The position numbers and the translations under genes were made by a program. A stretch of 34,312 bases of DNA from Planctomycetaceae bacterium (GTDB lineage Bacteria; Planctomycetota; Planctomycetia; Planctomycetales; Planctomycetaceae): positions 1 to 34,312 of the forward strand of contig JAKFWA010000033.1 of the NCBI GenBank assembly GCA_021732995.1. Reading direction: 5' to 3'. The notes below the pieces were generated by a model. It was not told the origin of the DNA and made no database searches. It saw only the letters and a program-made list of their open reading frames with translations. Numbering within the stretch: the stretch's first letter is position 1; each line of letters starts with the position of its first letter. Below are positions 9,108 to 16,564 of this stretch, piece after piece.

Positions 9108-9995
9108 ATGTCTCACTGCAGATGGTTAGCAGTATTACTACTCGCCGTGAGCGTCATGATCACCGGATGCGGTGAAAGCCATGAGCCGGCGCCGATCGAG
9201 TCACCAATCTTGGTGATGAATTCCAGTTTCCCTGTTGTCTCGACGGAGTCTGCAAGCTGGAAGTTTCTATCATTGCCTCCGATGACCACGGAACAAACGG
9301 AGCAGCCCATTCGATTTCAAGACCTGCCGCCACTGCAGCCTCACATATTGACCGTCGAGGAGGCTGCGAAATGTCAGCCGTTCCAGTATCGATGGCATCG
9401 GGAATTTGAGGACTTGGGTGTCAGGGCGCGGGTTGTTTGTCACGACTATCCATGCCGGGAAGAGTGCTGTGGGGTGTGCTTGCGATTCTTCGTGGAAACC
9501 GAGGGGAAATGGCAACCTGCCTATGAGTATGACATTCGGTCCGCTTTGCACGCATTCGAGTCATTCGAAGTCGTTCGCGCCAAAGAGACGCCGACGAATC
9601 GATCGGGGCACTCAGAGGGTAGACCGATGTTTTTCAGTTGTGTGAATACGCCCGGAGCCTCTCAATCGCATCTGAACTACTTGCTGGTAAGCATCGACCC
9701 TAAACATGAGACCAAACTCAGCGTTGTTCCAATCGAGCGGCCGACCGAGACCCTTAAATCTCTCCTCGGAACCGGTCAGCACAGCGAGTCTGACAGAACC
9801 TGGATCCATTTTGCGAACGGCCGATTTTGGTTCTCGTTCGAGATCTGGAACGAGGGTGACCGCGGCAATTTTCCAACAGGTGGAGGTGTGGCGGGAAGCA
9901 TGAAGCTGGTGTTGGACGCTGACGGCCAGCCTTCGCGGCTTGTTGTTGCTGACTGGAAGCAGTATTTCGACGAGCCGGCGCCGGCGGATGAATAG
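9108..9995 (+). CDS. Predicted lipoprotein with a cysteine cluster
   Basis: I do not recognise this family. The 295-residue product starts with a lipoprotein signal: a hydrophobic core and lipobox ITGC with the acylated Cys at position 21, so it should be anchored in a membrane facing the periplasm. A striking feature is five cysteines in fourteen residues: C111, C116, C120, C121 and C124, with a His at 112. This could bind a metal or form disulfides. The rest is a mixed, probably beta-rich domain ending GSMKLVLDADGQPSRLVVADW, which resembles the end of a substrate-free extracellular domain but matches no motif I know. It follows the PSD1 gene by 85 bp on the same strand and ends 263 bp before the convergent dps gene. 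A purine-rich stretch with GGGGG lies just ahead of the ATG. Confidence 0.75.
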   Translation: MSHCRWLAVLLLAVSVMITGCGESHEPAPIESPILVMNSSFPVVSTESASWKFLSLPPMTTEQTEQPIRFQDLPPLQPHILTVEEAAKCQPFQYRWHREFEDLGVRARVVCHDYPCREECCGVCLRFFVETEGKWQPAYEYDIRSALHAFESFEVVRAKETPTNRSGHSEGRPMFFSCVNTPGASQSHLNYLLVSIDPKHETKLSVVPIERPTETLKSLLGTGQHSESDRTWIHFANGRFWFSFEIWNEGDRGNFPTGGGVAGSMKLVLDADGQPSRLVVADWKQYFDEPAPADE

Positions 9996-10258
9996 CCGAA
10001 CTGTTGGGAGTCCTTTGTTGTGGCCGGTCTCCGACCGAGCCACACGGCGGCTGTAATTTTTCGTGGAGCACGATTCCATCGTGCTTGCTTTCAGGCACGT
10101 TGGAAACGTGCTCCACGTTCCGGCAGCAAATACTCACAGCCTCGGCGTGGCCGTAGGTCTCCCGAACGGGACCGCGCGGCGCTGAAGACCTTCGGTCGCC
10201 GGCTGTGGCTCGGGCTGGAGGCCGGCCACAACTTGGTGTTGGCCACAGCTTGCTTCGA
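9996..10258. repeat. Cluster of palindromic repeats between convergent genes
   Basis: At least three inverted-repeat units are packed in 263 bp. An outer pair, 10017-10043 and 10205-10232, are imperfect inverted copies sharing GTTGTGGCCGG and GAGCCAC. Inside lies the nested element at 10062-10117. A third, around 10155-10195, combines GGTCTCCCG/CGGGACC with GACCTTCGGTC. A further GGCCA/TGGCC pair lies at about 10225-10244. No coding frame is credible here. The cluster may end transcription from both sides, or mark insertion of dispersed repeats. Confidence 0.7.
10062..10117. repeat. Nested inverted repeat, second element of same design
   Basis: Outer arms CGTGGAGCACG (10062-10072) and CGTGCTCCACG (10107-10117) are perfect. 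Allowing a few mismatches, pairing continues inward for about 24 bp. Each half is again its own hairpin: GCACGA/TCGTGC around TTCCA on the left, and GCACGTT/AACGTGC on the right. The layout matches the element at 1496-1552, although the stem sequence differs. Confidence 0.8.
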
Positions 10259-10741
10259 TTAACTATCCGCCTGCAAGTGCGCTTCGAGGAACCACAGGTG
10301 CTTGTCGAGGTCGCGCGAAATGCCGGTGAAGAGGTCGGCGGTGTCGGCGTCTCCGAGTTCTGTGGAGCGATCAATCGCTGCGCGAATTGATTTGCCGGCG
10401 GTGGCGACGGCGGTCGAGAGTGCGTCCACGTGGTCACGACCGGCTGAGAGTTTGACGGAGAAAGCGGGCAGCGAGGTCCGTTTTCCGACGGTGGCCAAGG
10501 TGCCTTCGGCGACGCCACCTAAGGCTGTGATCCGCTCGGCAACGTCGTCAATCGGTTCCCCGAGGCTGCCGGCGATGTCGTCAAACAGCTCGTGCAGAGC
10601 GATGAAGTTCGGCCCCTTCACATTCCAGTGAGCCTGCTTGGTCTGCAGTTGCAGGTCGATGAGATCGGCCAGCCGATCGTTGAGCAGAGCTACCAAAGGT
10701 TCTCGTTTCTCCAGCGGAATATCGATCTTCGTGCGATGCAT
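10259..10741 (-). CDS. dps: Dps-family DNA-binding ferritin-like protein
   Basis: This 160-residue protein belongs to the Dps/ferritin-like family, whose dodecamers oxidise and store iron and protect DNA in starvation or oxidative stress. It has the family's helical bundle, with QTKQAHWNVKGPNFIALH early. Candidate ferroxidase ligands are H38, H50, D65 and E69, spaced as in characterised Dps proteins. The ATG at 10741 has AGGAG eight bases upstream and gives the normal family length. The same frame is open up to an ATG at 10918, which would add 59 non-conserved residues; I reject that start. A short basic N-terminus (MHRTKI) might help DNA contact, but there is no long Lys-rich tail. It lies convergent to the lipoprotein gene and downstream of the acetyltransferase on the same strand. 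Confidence 0.92.
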   Translation of the reverse strand: MHRTKIDIPLEKREPLVALLNDRLADLIDLQLQTKQAHWNVKGPNFIALHELFDDIAGSLGEPIDDVAERITALGGVAEGTLATVGKRTSLPAFSVKLSAGRDHVDALSTAVATAGKSIRAAIDRSTELGDADTADLFTGISRDLDKHLWFLEAHLQADS

Positions 10742-10762
10742 ATTGAACTCCTGACTTTGTTG

Positions 10763-10791
10763 AATAGCGCTTGTGGATTCTGATACGTCAA
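10763..10791 (-). promoter_or_regulatory. Possible dps promoter
   Basis: On the minus strand TTGACG (10791-10786) is a good -35 box. At the right distance there is only a weak -10 candidate (CTATTC, 10768-10763). It lies 22 bp upstream of the dps ATG, which leaves a very short leader. This is a guess from consensus only. Confidence 0.25.
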
Positions 10792-10914
10792 TCGCGATGG
10801 ATTCGTGAGGCGCCGCATCCTGCCACACAAGAATTGGTTTCAGGAGGACACGCCGACCGGATTTTCGGTTGATCAAAACTTCCGATTTGACGGGTTGGCA
10901 ATCGACGAGCCGCG

Positions 10915-11418
10915 TCATCCGAGTGCTGCGAACGGTGGCGAGTATTCCACACGCCCCGCGACTCCGCGCAGGGCCTCGGGAACCAGTTCCAAGGCCATGA
11001 AGTAGTCGCCGGCGTACTCCGACTGCAGGGGACGCGCGAGTTCCACGGAGAAACCGAATCGCCGGTAGTACTCAGGTTCGCCCAGCACGATCACAATCGA
11101 GTGACCTTGCTCGCGGCAGAGCTTCAGGCCCGCTTCAACCAGGGCTGAGCCAATCCCGCGACGTTGCCGCTGCGGACTCACTGCGACGGGTGCCAGAGAC
11201 AGCGCGGGAATCGCCCGGTCGGGCAGCACGATGGCGAGATTGCTGAAGAGGACGTGGCCGACGATTTCATCGCCCTCGATCGCGACCAATGAGATTCGTG
11301 AGAAGCCGCCGGCGCGCAGAGCGTCAACCAGCCGCGCTTCAACATCGCCTTGAAACGCTGCCTGATGAACCTTGCGGATAGCGTCGCAGTCGCAGGCTTG
11401 TTCCGGGCGGATGAGCAT
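10915..11418 (-). CDS. GNAT family N-acetyltransferase
   Basis: This 167-residue GNAT enzyme should move an acetyl group from acetyl-CoA to an amine; it resembles the YhbS-like branch (COG3153). The acetyl-CoA binding segment is LAPVAVSPQRQRRGIGSALVEAG in the middle of the protein, with the signature Q/R-x-x-G-x-G/A seen as RRGIGS. Next comes VIVLGEPEYYRRFGF, a hallmark of this subfamily. The C-terminus EYAGDYFMALEL is also typical. The ATG at 11418 gives the family length and begins MLIRPEQACDCDAIRKVH, a usual GNAT opening. It lies between hsp20 and dps on the same strand, with 56 bp to hsp20 and about 170 bp to dps. The acceptor is unknown. Its stop overlaps an ATG (ATGA) of the rejected long dps frame. 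Confidence 0.9.
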   Translation of the reverse strand: MLIRPEQACDCDAIRKVHQAAFQGDVEARLVDALRAGGFSRISLVAIEGDEIVGHVLFSNLAIVLPDRAIPALSLAPVAVSPQRQRRGIGSALVEAGLKLCREQGHSIVIVLGEPEYYRRFGFSVELARPLQSEYAGDYFMALELVPEALRGVAGRVEYSPPFAALG

Positions 11419-11474
11419 GGATCTTGATTATGAGGACGTTGGTGCCGCCGATCTCTCGTTCCGGATGATCGGCC

Positions 11475-11909
11475 TTACTGGCCGCTGACCTGAATCTTGC
11501 GCGGCTGCGCTTTGGGGGCGTGCGGCAGGAACACTTCGAGCACGCCGTTATTCAGCTTCGCGATGATGCGTTCGTGATCGACGGTGTCGCTCAGAATGAA
11601 GGACCGCAGGAAGTCGCCTTCGTGATACTCCTGATGCAGCAGGCGAGCATCAGACGGAACCGGCATGCCAACGCGGCCAAACAGCGTCAGCTTGTTGTTC
11701 TGGACCTGCAGTTCCAGCGTATCGAGCGTGACGCCGGGCAGATCCGCACGCAGCATCAATCCATCGGGAACTTCGTAGATGTCGATCGGTGGATTGAAGA
11801 CATACCGCTCCATGGGCGGTGGTGGCACAACAGAGGGTTGCGAGGTAACCGGCACCGGAACAGGCACGGAAGCCGATTCGTCAGAAGCTCGTGAGATTTC
11901 ATTGCTCAT
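11475..11909 (-). CDS. Small heat shock protein, Hsp20/alpha-crystallin family
   Basis: This 144-residue protein is an ATP-independent holdase chaperone that binds unfolding proteins. The first 38 residues are a flexible Pro/Val-rich arm (PVPVPV, VVPPPPM). The alpha-crystallin domain follows at about 40-135, starting [21 protein letters not shown] and ending with the conserved [10 protein letters not shown]. The C-terminal tail is short, and the IxI-type contact motif may be KIQV. The ATG at 11909 has GAGGAA upstream at good spacing; an alternative at 11933 would only add eight residues. Upstream lies a 10-bp inverted repeat (11981-12026) that could be an operator. No CIRCE element was seen, so HrcA control is not supported. 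Confidence 0.93.
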   Translation of the reverse strand: MSNEISRASDESASVPVPVPVTSQPSVVPPPPMERYVFNPPIDIYEVPDGLMLRADLPGVTLDTLELQVQNNKLTLFGRVGMPVPSDARLLHQEYHEGDFLRSFILSDTVDHERIIAKLNNGVLEVFLPHAPKAQPRKIQVSGQ

Positions 11910-11980
11910 GACCGTTTCCTCGAAGCATTGCATACCCGCCGGGACAGACTCCCAGCCAGCCGTGATTTCCGCAGAGTAAT

Positions 11981-12026
11981 ACTCCTCTTCTATACGCCCC
12001 GATTGATCCGGACCATGAAGAGGAGT
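11981..12026. promoter_or_regulatory. Inverted repeat between purH and hsp20
   Basis: ACTCCTCTTC (11981-11990) and GAAGAGGAGT (12017-12026) are perfect inverted 10-mers with a 26-bp spacer. The spacer holds TATAGA on the minus strand, a possible -10 for hsp20, but no matching -35. It may be an operator, or a hairpin ending the purH transcript, although no U tract follows on the minus strand. Confidence 0.45.
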
Positions 12027-12044
12027 GTGCGACTGCGGTTGGAC

Positions 12045-13628
12045 CTAGTGCTTGAAGTGGCGGCGGCCGGTGAAAATCATGGCCATGCCGTGTTCGTTCG
12101 CGGCGGCGATGACTTCTTCGTCCTTGACCGATCCACCCGGCTGGATGACAGCTCGAATACCCGCTTTCGCGGCGGCGTCGATGCCATCGCGGAACGGGAA
12201 GAAGGCGTCAGAGGCCACGATGCCACCCTGGCTGCGTTCGCCGGATTTCTTCGCGGCGATTTCGGCGGAGTCGAGACGGCTCATCTGACCGGCACCCACG
12301 CCCACGGCCATGCCGTCCTTCACGTAGACGATGGCGTTTGACTTCACGTGCTTGCAGACCAGCCAGCCAAACTTGAGATCGGTCAGCTCGGCATCGGTCG
12401 GTGTCCGCTTGGTGACGAACTTCCAATCCGCCTGCGGATCGGGGCGATCGTCGCGATCCTGCACGAGCAGCCCGCCGGAAACGCGGCGGTACTCCAGCAT
12501 GGTCTCGCCAGCCGCAGTCAGGCTCGGCAGCTTCAGCAGGCGGACGTTGTTCTTCCACTTGGGTTTCGTCGTCAGTGCCTCGAACGCACTTGCTGCATAG
12601 CCGGGGCAAATGATCGCTTCGACGAATCGTCCCGGTTCGCAAAGCAGCTCAGCAGTGGCGAGATCGATTTCGCGATTGAAGCCGATGACCGAACCAAACG
12701 CGCTGACGGGGTCGCCGTCGTAGGCTTTGCGGAACGCCTCGGCGAGCGTGCTACCAATGGCACAGCCGCAAGGGTTGTTGTGCTTGATGACCACCGCCGC
12801 GGGTTGATCGAACTCGCGGACGATCGCCAGTGCCGCGTCCACATCGAGCAGATTGTTGTAGGACAACTCTTTGCCATTAAGTTGCTCAGCGGCGGCGAGC
12901 GTGTGACTCGCAAAGGTTGGTTCGACGAAGAACGCGGCCTTCTGATGCGGGTTCTCGCCGTAACGCAGTTCGAATCGCTTCTTGAACTGCAGGTTCAGCG
13001 AGTCATCGAACGCGGCTTGAGTCGCTTCGGCTGGGGCGTCGAGCTTCGTCATGTAGTCGGCAATCGCGCGGTCGTAGCGAGCCGTCATTTCGAAGGCGGA
13101 CGCTGCCAACTGGCGGCGGAATTCCGGAGTCAGCTTGCCGGTTTGCAGTTGTTCGAGCACTCGTCCGTACTGGCTGGGGGAACTCACCACACCGACATAC
13201 GCATGATTCTTGGCCGACGATCGCACCATGCTGGGGCCGCCGATGTCGATGTTCTCGATCGCTTCGGCCACGGTGACGCCGGGCTTCGCAATCGTCTGCT
13301 CGAACGGGTACAGGTTCACGACGACCAGTTCGAACGGCACGATACCGTGTTCGCGAATTGCGACCGCGTCTTCGGCCAGATCGGGACGGCCGAGAATCGC
13401 GCCGTGCACTTTGGGATGCAGCGTCTTCACGCGGCCGTCCATGATCTCGGGAAAGCCGGTGTAGCTGGAGATGTCCATCACCGGAACATTCGCCTGCTCC
13501 AGGAACTTGCGCGTTCCGCCGGTCGAGATGATCTCGAAGCCAAGCTGTACGAGTCCCTTGATAAAGGGCTCCAGTCCAGACTTATCACTGACACTGACCA
13601 GGGCACGACGCGGGAAATTCTGAGACAT
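12045..13628 (-). CDS. purH: Bifunctional AICAR formyltransferase/IMP cyclohydrolase
   Basis: PurH carries out the last two steps of de novo IMP synthesis: formyl transfer from 10-formyl-THF to AICAR, then ring closure. The 527-residue product has the usual order. The N-terminal MGS-like cyclohydrolase starts [15 protein letters not shown] and contains STGGTRKFL and [13 protein letters not shown]. The transformylase part contains [27 protein letters not shown] and the catalytic KHNNPCG. It ends with [25 protein letters not shown] and [12 protein letters not shown], with the normal C-terminus. The ATG at 13628 ([10 protein letters not shown]) was preferred over 13655 on family length; neither has a clear ribosome binding site. 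It is divergent from the ATP-grasp gene. No other purine gene is close. Confidence 0.97.
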   Translation of the reverse strand: MSQNFPRRALVSVSDKSGLEPFIKGLVQLGFEIISTGGTRKFLEQANVPVMDISSYTGFPEIMDGRVKTLHPKVHGAILGRPDLAEDAVAIREHGIVPFELVVVNLYPFEQTIAKPGVTVAEAIENIDIGGPSMVRSSAKNHAYVGVVSSPSQYGRVLEQLQTGKLTPEFRRQLAASAFEMTARYDRAIADYMTKLDAPAEATQAAFDDSLNLQFKKRFELRYGENPHQKAAFFVEPTFASHTLAAAEQLNGKELSYNNLLDVDAALAIVREFDQPAAVVIKHNNPCGCAIGSTLAEAFRKAYDGDPVSAFGSVIGFNREIDLATAELLCEPGRFVEAIICPGYAASAFEALTTKPKWKNNVRLLKLPSLTAAGETMLEYRRVSGGLLVQDRDDRPDPQADWKFVTKRTPTDAELTDLKFGWLVCKHVKSNAIVYVKDGMAVGVGAGQMSRLDSAEIAAKKSGERSQGGIVASDAFFPFRDGIDAAAKAGIRAVIQPGGSVKDEEVIAAANEHGMAMIFTGRRHFKH

Positions 13629-13867
13629 GGGACGCAATCGACAATTGAAGGGCAAAGCGGTGAGCCTGTCGCTTCCGACACGACCGGCGGCACGCGGGTC
13701 ATTCTAGGGATCGCCACAAGCCACGAAAGCGACCGCGATTCGCATCAACGGTCACGATTCAGTCGGCGAGTGACTCGCCGCAGGTTGGTGCGGGACTTAT
13801 ATGTCAGTCTGCAAACGGAAACATGATGTTGCACTCGCGGGCGCTGCCCGAATGAATAGGCTAAGTG
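13629..13867. promoter_or_regulatory. Divergent region between purH and the ATP-grasp gene
   Basis: This 239-bp gap should hold promoters for both genes. It contains a perfect palindrome, CGGCGAGT-G-ACTCGCCG (13764-13780), which is a possible operator. Further on CGGGC-GCT-GCCCG (about 13838-13850) is a small hairpin. No PurR-like box or purine riboswitch was recognised. Confidence 0.45.
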
Positions 13868-14746
13868 ATGCGCCGCTGTGTGTTTTTATCGATGGACGAT
13901 CTTGGCGATTTCATCGCCGACGAGAATCTGCTGGTCGAGCCGCTCGCTCGGCGCGGCTGGTCCGTCGAAACGATCTCTTGGCGCCGCCCCGACGTCGATT
14001 GGAATCTGTTCGATGCTGTGATTGTGCGTTCGACTTGGGATTATCAGCGGGATGTCGAGGCTTTTCTGAAGGTGCTGGAACGGATTGACGCCTCGCGGGC
14101 GATGCTGATCAACCCGCTGAGCCTGATGCGTTGGAACGTGCGCAAGACGTATTTGGGGGATCTGGAGAAACATGGAGTTCCCATCATCCCGACGGCGTTC
14201 GGTTGCAGTGTTGACGAGCCAAAGTTCCGGCGGCATTTCGAGGAATTGGATGCCGAGGAACTGGTCATTAAGCCCGTAATCAGTGCGACGGCCGAGCGGA
14301 CATTTCGAGTCCATCGCAATCGGTTGGCCGATTTGAGTGCAGAACTCACCGCGACGTTTCGTGGCGTGGATTACCTCGTGCAGCCCTTCATGCGGCACAT
14401 TCAGGATGAGGGTGAATACTCCGTGATGCTGTTCAACGGGGACGTCAGCCACACGATTCTGAAGACGCCCAAATCGGGAGACTTTCGTTCGCAGGAAGAT
14501 CATGGCGGGTCGCTGACACTGGTGACGCCGGAATCGGCGCTGCTCGCCTGTGCGTTTCAGGTCAGTTCCGTGCTCGACCCGCTGCCGCTCTATGCCCGAG
14601 TCGATTTCGTGCGGGGCGAGGGCAACAGTTTTCATCTGATGGAAGTGGAAGTCATCGAGCCTGCTCTTTATTTCCGGGTGGCTCCGCAGTCGGACGAGCG
14701 GTTCGCGACGGCGTTTGACAATTACTTCTCGGCTTTGGACGGCTGA
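13868..14746 (+). CDS. ATP-grasp domain protein (RimK/glutathione-synthetase-like)
   Basis: The 292-residue product looks like a small ATP-grasp ligase, which joins a carboxylate to an amine or thiol using ATP. The N-terminal part (DAVIVRSTWDY, residues about 48-58) matches the pre-ATP-grasp region of the RimK/glutathione synthetase-like group, close to D-cycloserine-ligase-type proteins. NPLSLMRWNVRKTYL and the basic EELVIKPVISATAERTF mark the ATP-binding strands. The YLVQPFMRHIQDEGEYSVMLF strand and ARVDFVRGEGNSFHLMEVEVIEPALYF carry the Mg-binding Glu residues. It thus looks intact. The ATG at 13868 has AGG about seven bases upstream; a GTG at 13865 is equally possible. It stands alone, between divergent purH and the flagellar genes. 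The substrate is unknown. Confidence 0.82.
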   Translation: MRRCVFLSMDDLGDFIADENLLVEPLARRGWSVETISWRRPDVDWNLFDAVIVRSTWDYQRDVEAFLKVLERIDASRAMLINPLSLMRWNVRKTYLGDLEKHGVPIIPTAFGCSVDEPKFRRHFEELDAEELVIKPVISATAERTFRVHRNRLADLSAELTATFRGVDYLVQPFMRHIQDEGEYSVMLFNGDVSHTILKTPKSGDFRSQEDHGGSLTLVTPESALLACAFQVSSVLDPLPLYARVDFVRGEGNSFHLMEVEVIEPALYFRVAPQSDERFATAFDNYFSALDG

Positions 14747-14799
14747 GCGTTCGGGCGTGTGTCTATGCATGCCCATTCGACGGCGTAAGCTGGGAAGAG

Positions 14800-14830
14800 T
14801 TTTCCGGTTACGAAAACTTTTCCGATTACG
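14800..14830 (+). repeat. Direct repeat upstream of flgF
   Basis: TTTTCCGGTTACG (14800-14812) and TTTTCCGATTACG (14818-14830) differ at one base and start 18 bp apart, so both lie on nearly the same helix face. They sit ahead of the flagellar gene block and could bind a regulator. No sigma-28 or sigma-54 consensus was found beside them. Confidence 0.45.
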
Positions 14831-14871
14831 TTGAAGTTAACGCGCCTGGATGGTCGATGAATGAGAGTGGT

Positions 14872-14889
14872 GCGAAGTGTGGACTTCGC
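14872..14889 (+). promoter_or_regulatory. Hairpin in the flgF leader
   Basis: GCGAAGT (14872-14878) and ACTTCGC (14883-14889) are perfect arms around GTGG. It lies 25 bases before the chosen flgF ATG and could affect translation. If flgF starts at 14861, this would be coding sequence. Confidence 0.35.
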
Positions 14890-14914
14890 TCAGCTTTCAG
14901 TCACGGACGACACC

Positions 14915-15679
14915 ATGCTGTACGGCATCTATCTTTCAGCTCAGGGCGCGAACGTCCAATCGATCCGGAACGACGTGCTGGCCAATAACTTGGCGAACGC
15001 GTCGACGACGGCTTACAAGCGTGACGTGCCGGTCTTTCAGGCTCACCAGCCGTTTGACATGCGGAAAGGCCTGGAGATCAAGAATTCGGCTCCGTGGAAA
15101 GAAGCCAGCGGCGGGGTTTCACTGGAAACCATTGCAACCAACCACAGCACGGCCGCTCAAGAGAAAACCGGACGTCAGTTTGATGTCGCCATCACCGGTC
15201 GTGGCTTCATGCGCGTGCGTGACGAAGAGCAGGAGTTCCTCACACGTAACGGTCGGCTGACGCGCAACCGAGTTGGCGAACTGGTGACGGAAGACCACGG
15301 CTTGCCGGTGATCAGCACTGCGAACACCCCGATTGTGGTTCCGGACATCTTTTCTGAAGTCAGCATCAGCGAGAACGGCATGGTGACTGGCCATCGCGAA
15401 GGTGGAGTTGCCTTTCTGGGGCGCATCGATCTGGTGGATACCGATCTACAGCAACTGGAGAAGACCGGCCGCAACATGTATTTGCCCAACGCACCGGTGG
15501 AGCCGATCGCGGACGGGCAGGCTCAACTGCGACAGGGACATATCGAAGTTTCGGGCGTGCAACCCATCTACGAGATGATCCAGATGGTGGATGCCAGCCG
15601 GGCCTTCGAAGCGAATATCAACTTGATCCGCATGCAGGAAGAGTCGCTGGGGCGACTGCTGCAGTCTGCGGGTGCTTAA
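14915..15679 (+). CDS. flgF: Flagellar basal-body rod protein FlgF
   Basis: FlgF forms part of the flagellar proximal rod in the periplasm, exported by the flagellar type III system. The 254-residue product begins MLYGIYLSAQGANVQSIRNDVLANNLANASTTAYKRD, containing the N-terminal rod signature ANNLANASTTAYK (about residues 26-38). The middle part has the usual FDVAITGRGFMRVRDEEQEFLTRNG, and the C-terminus ends with QPIYEMIQMVDASRAFEANINLIRMQEESLGRLLQS. It lacks any signal peptide, as expected. I chose ATG 14915 over a longer start at 14861 because the family starts just before this segment. It leads a gene block whose next member, flgG, follows after 42 bp. FlgF and FlgG are paralogs; order supports FlgF here. 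Confidence 0.9.
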   Translation: MLYGIYLSAQGANVQSIRNDVLANNLANASTTAYKRDVPVFQAHQPFDMRKGLEIKNSAPWKEASGGVSLETIATNHSTAAQEKTGRQFDVAITGRGFMRVRDEEQEFLTRNGRLTRNRVGELVTEDHGLPVISTANTPIVVPDIFSEVSISENGMVTGHREGGVAFLGRIDLVDTDLQQLEKTGRNMYLPNAPVEPIADGQAQLRQGHIEVSGVQPIYEMIQMVDASRAFEANINLIRMQEESLGRLLQSAGA

Positions 15680-15721
15680 TTTTGCGAAACAGATGGCGTC
15701 AGTGGTTAAGGAGAACCGGAC

Positions 15722-16516
15722 ATGAGTCTTCGAGCATTGCATTCGGCAGCGACGGGCATGGAATCGCACCAGTTCGCTCTCGATACCATTGCCAACAACC
15801 TGGCCAATGCCAGCACCACCGCCTTCAAGCGGTCTCGCGCCAACTTCGAGGACTTGTACTACGAGCACCCGAAGTTGCCGGGTACTCAAGCGACGGCGGG
15901 GCAGACCGGTATTGGAACGGCGGTTGGTCTGGGAACTCGTATTTCCAGCACGTCGGTCGACTATCGCACTGGTTCGGCGTTGCAGACGGAATCACCGCTG
16001 GACCTGATGGTGGTCGGCGAAGGCTTCTTTGAAGTCGATGACGGTGGGCGTCCGGCCTACACACGCATGGGCAATTTCACCAAGAACGCGGACGGGAATC
16101 TGGTGTTGGCATCTGCGGATTCCGGTCGAGTCCTGCAGCCGCCGATTCAGCTTCCCGCCAACGCGATGAATATCACGATCTCAGGTGACGGCCAGGTCGT
16201 CTACGACGACGGACAGGGCAACTACCAGCAAGCGGGACAACTGAAGCTGGTGCGGTTTATCAACAACCAGGGTCTGATGCAGAAGGGTGAGTCGCTCTAT
16301 GTCCCCACTCTGGCATCGGGGCAGCCGGTTGAAGGTCAACCGGGTTTGGATGGCTTTGGCCAGATCCGGCAGGGTTATTTGGAAGCGTCCAACGTCGAAC
16401 CGGTGCGCGAGCTGGTTGATCTCATCAAGACGCAGCGCAACTTTGAATTGAACAGCCAGATCATTCAGGCGGCGGATCAGATGCTGCAGCTCGTTTCGAA
16501 TCTCCGACGGTTCTAG
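15722..16516 (+). CDS. flgG: Flagellar distal rod protein FlgG
   Basis: FlgG builds the distal rod that passes through the P and L rings. The 264-residue length is normal. The N-terminal region MSLRALHSAATGMESHQF and the following IANNLANASTTAFKRSRANFEDLYYE are classic FlgG. The insert GTAVGLGTRISSTSVDYRTGSALQTESPLDLMVVGEGFFEV matches the FlgG-specific middle part, which tells it from FlgF. The C-terminus ends VRELVDLIKTQRNFELNSQIIQAADQMLQLVSNLRRF. AAGGAG stands eight bases ahead of the ATG at 15722, a strong ribosome binding site that fixes the start. It lies between flgF and flgA on the same strand. Confidence 0.96.
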   Translation: MSLRALHSAATGMESHQFALDTIANNLANASTTAFKRSRANFEDLYYEHPKLPGTQATAGQTGIGTAVGLGTRISSTSVDYRTGSALQTESPLDLMVVGEGFFEVDDGGRPAYTRMGNFTKNADGNLVLASADSGRVLQPPIQLPANAMNITISGDGQVVYDDGQGNYQQAGQLKLVRFINNQGLMQKGESLYVPTLASGQPVEGQPGLDGFGQIRQGYLEASNVEPVRELVDLIKTQRNFELNSQIIQAADQMLQLVSNLRRF

Positions 16517-16564
16517 TTCGCGAGTTCTGCGGCGGTTCGTTTGCTCTCACACTAGTTCTCGAAG

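Noticed and set aside
10017-10258. CRISPR array or phage attachment site
   Set aside because: The repeats are inverted, unequal in spacing and not tandem; no cas or integrase gene is near.
10742-10918. 59-codon N-terminal extension of dps
   Set aside because: The extension has no Dps similarity, and the ATG at 10741 has a good ribosome binding site and gives the right length.
11910-12044. CIRCE element for HrcA control of hsp20
   Set aside because: The inverted repeat has neither the sequence nor the 9-bp spacer of CIRCE.
12348-13826. 492-codon open frame on plus
   Set aside because: It lies opposite purH, whose reading has all PurH motifs. High-G+C DNA often leaves such antisense frames open.
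13629-13867. Purine riboswitch ahead of purH
   Set aside because: No conserved three-way-junction pattern could be made out.
13886-14776. 296-codon open frame on minus
   Set aside because: It is antisense to the ATP-grasp gene and shows no protein-like pattern.
14747-14914. Sigma-28 or sigma-54 promoter ahead of flgF
   Set aside because: No sequence close to either consensus was found.
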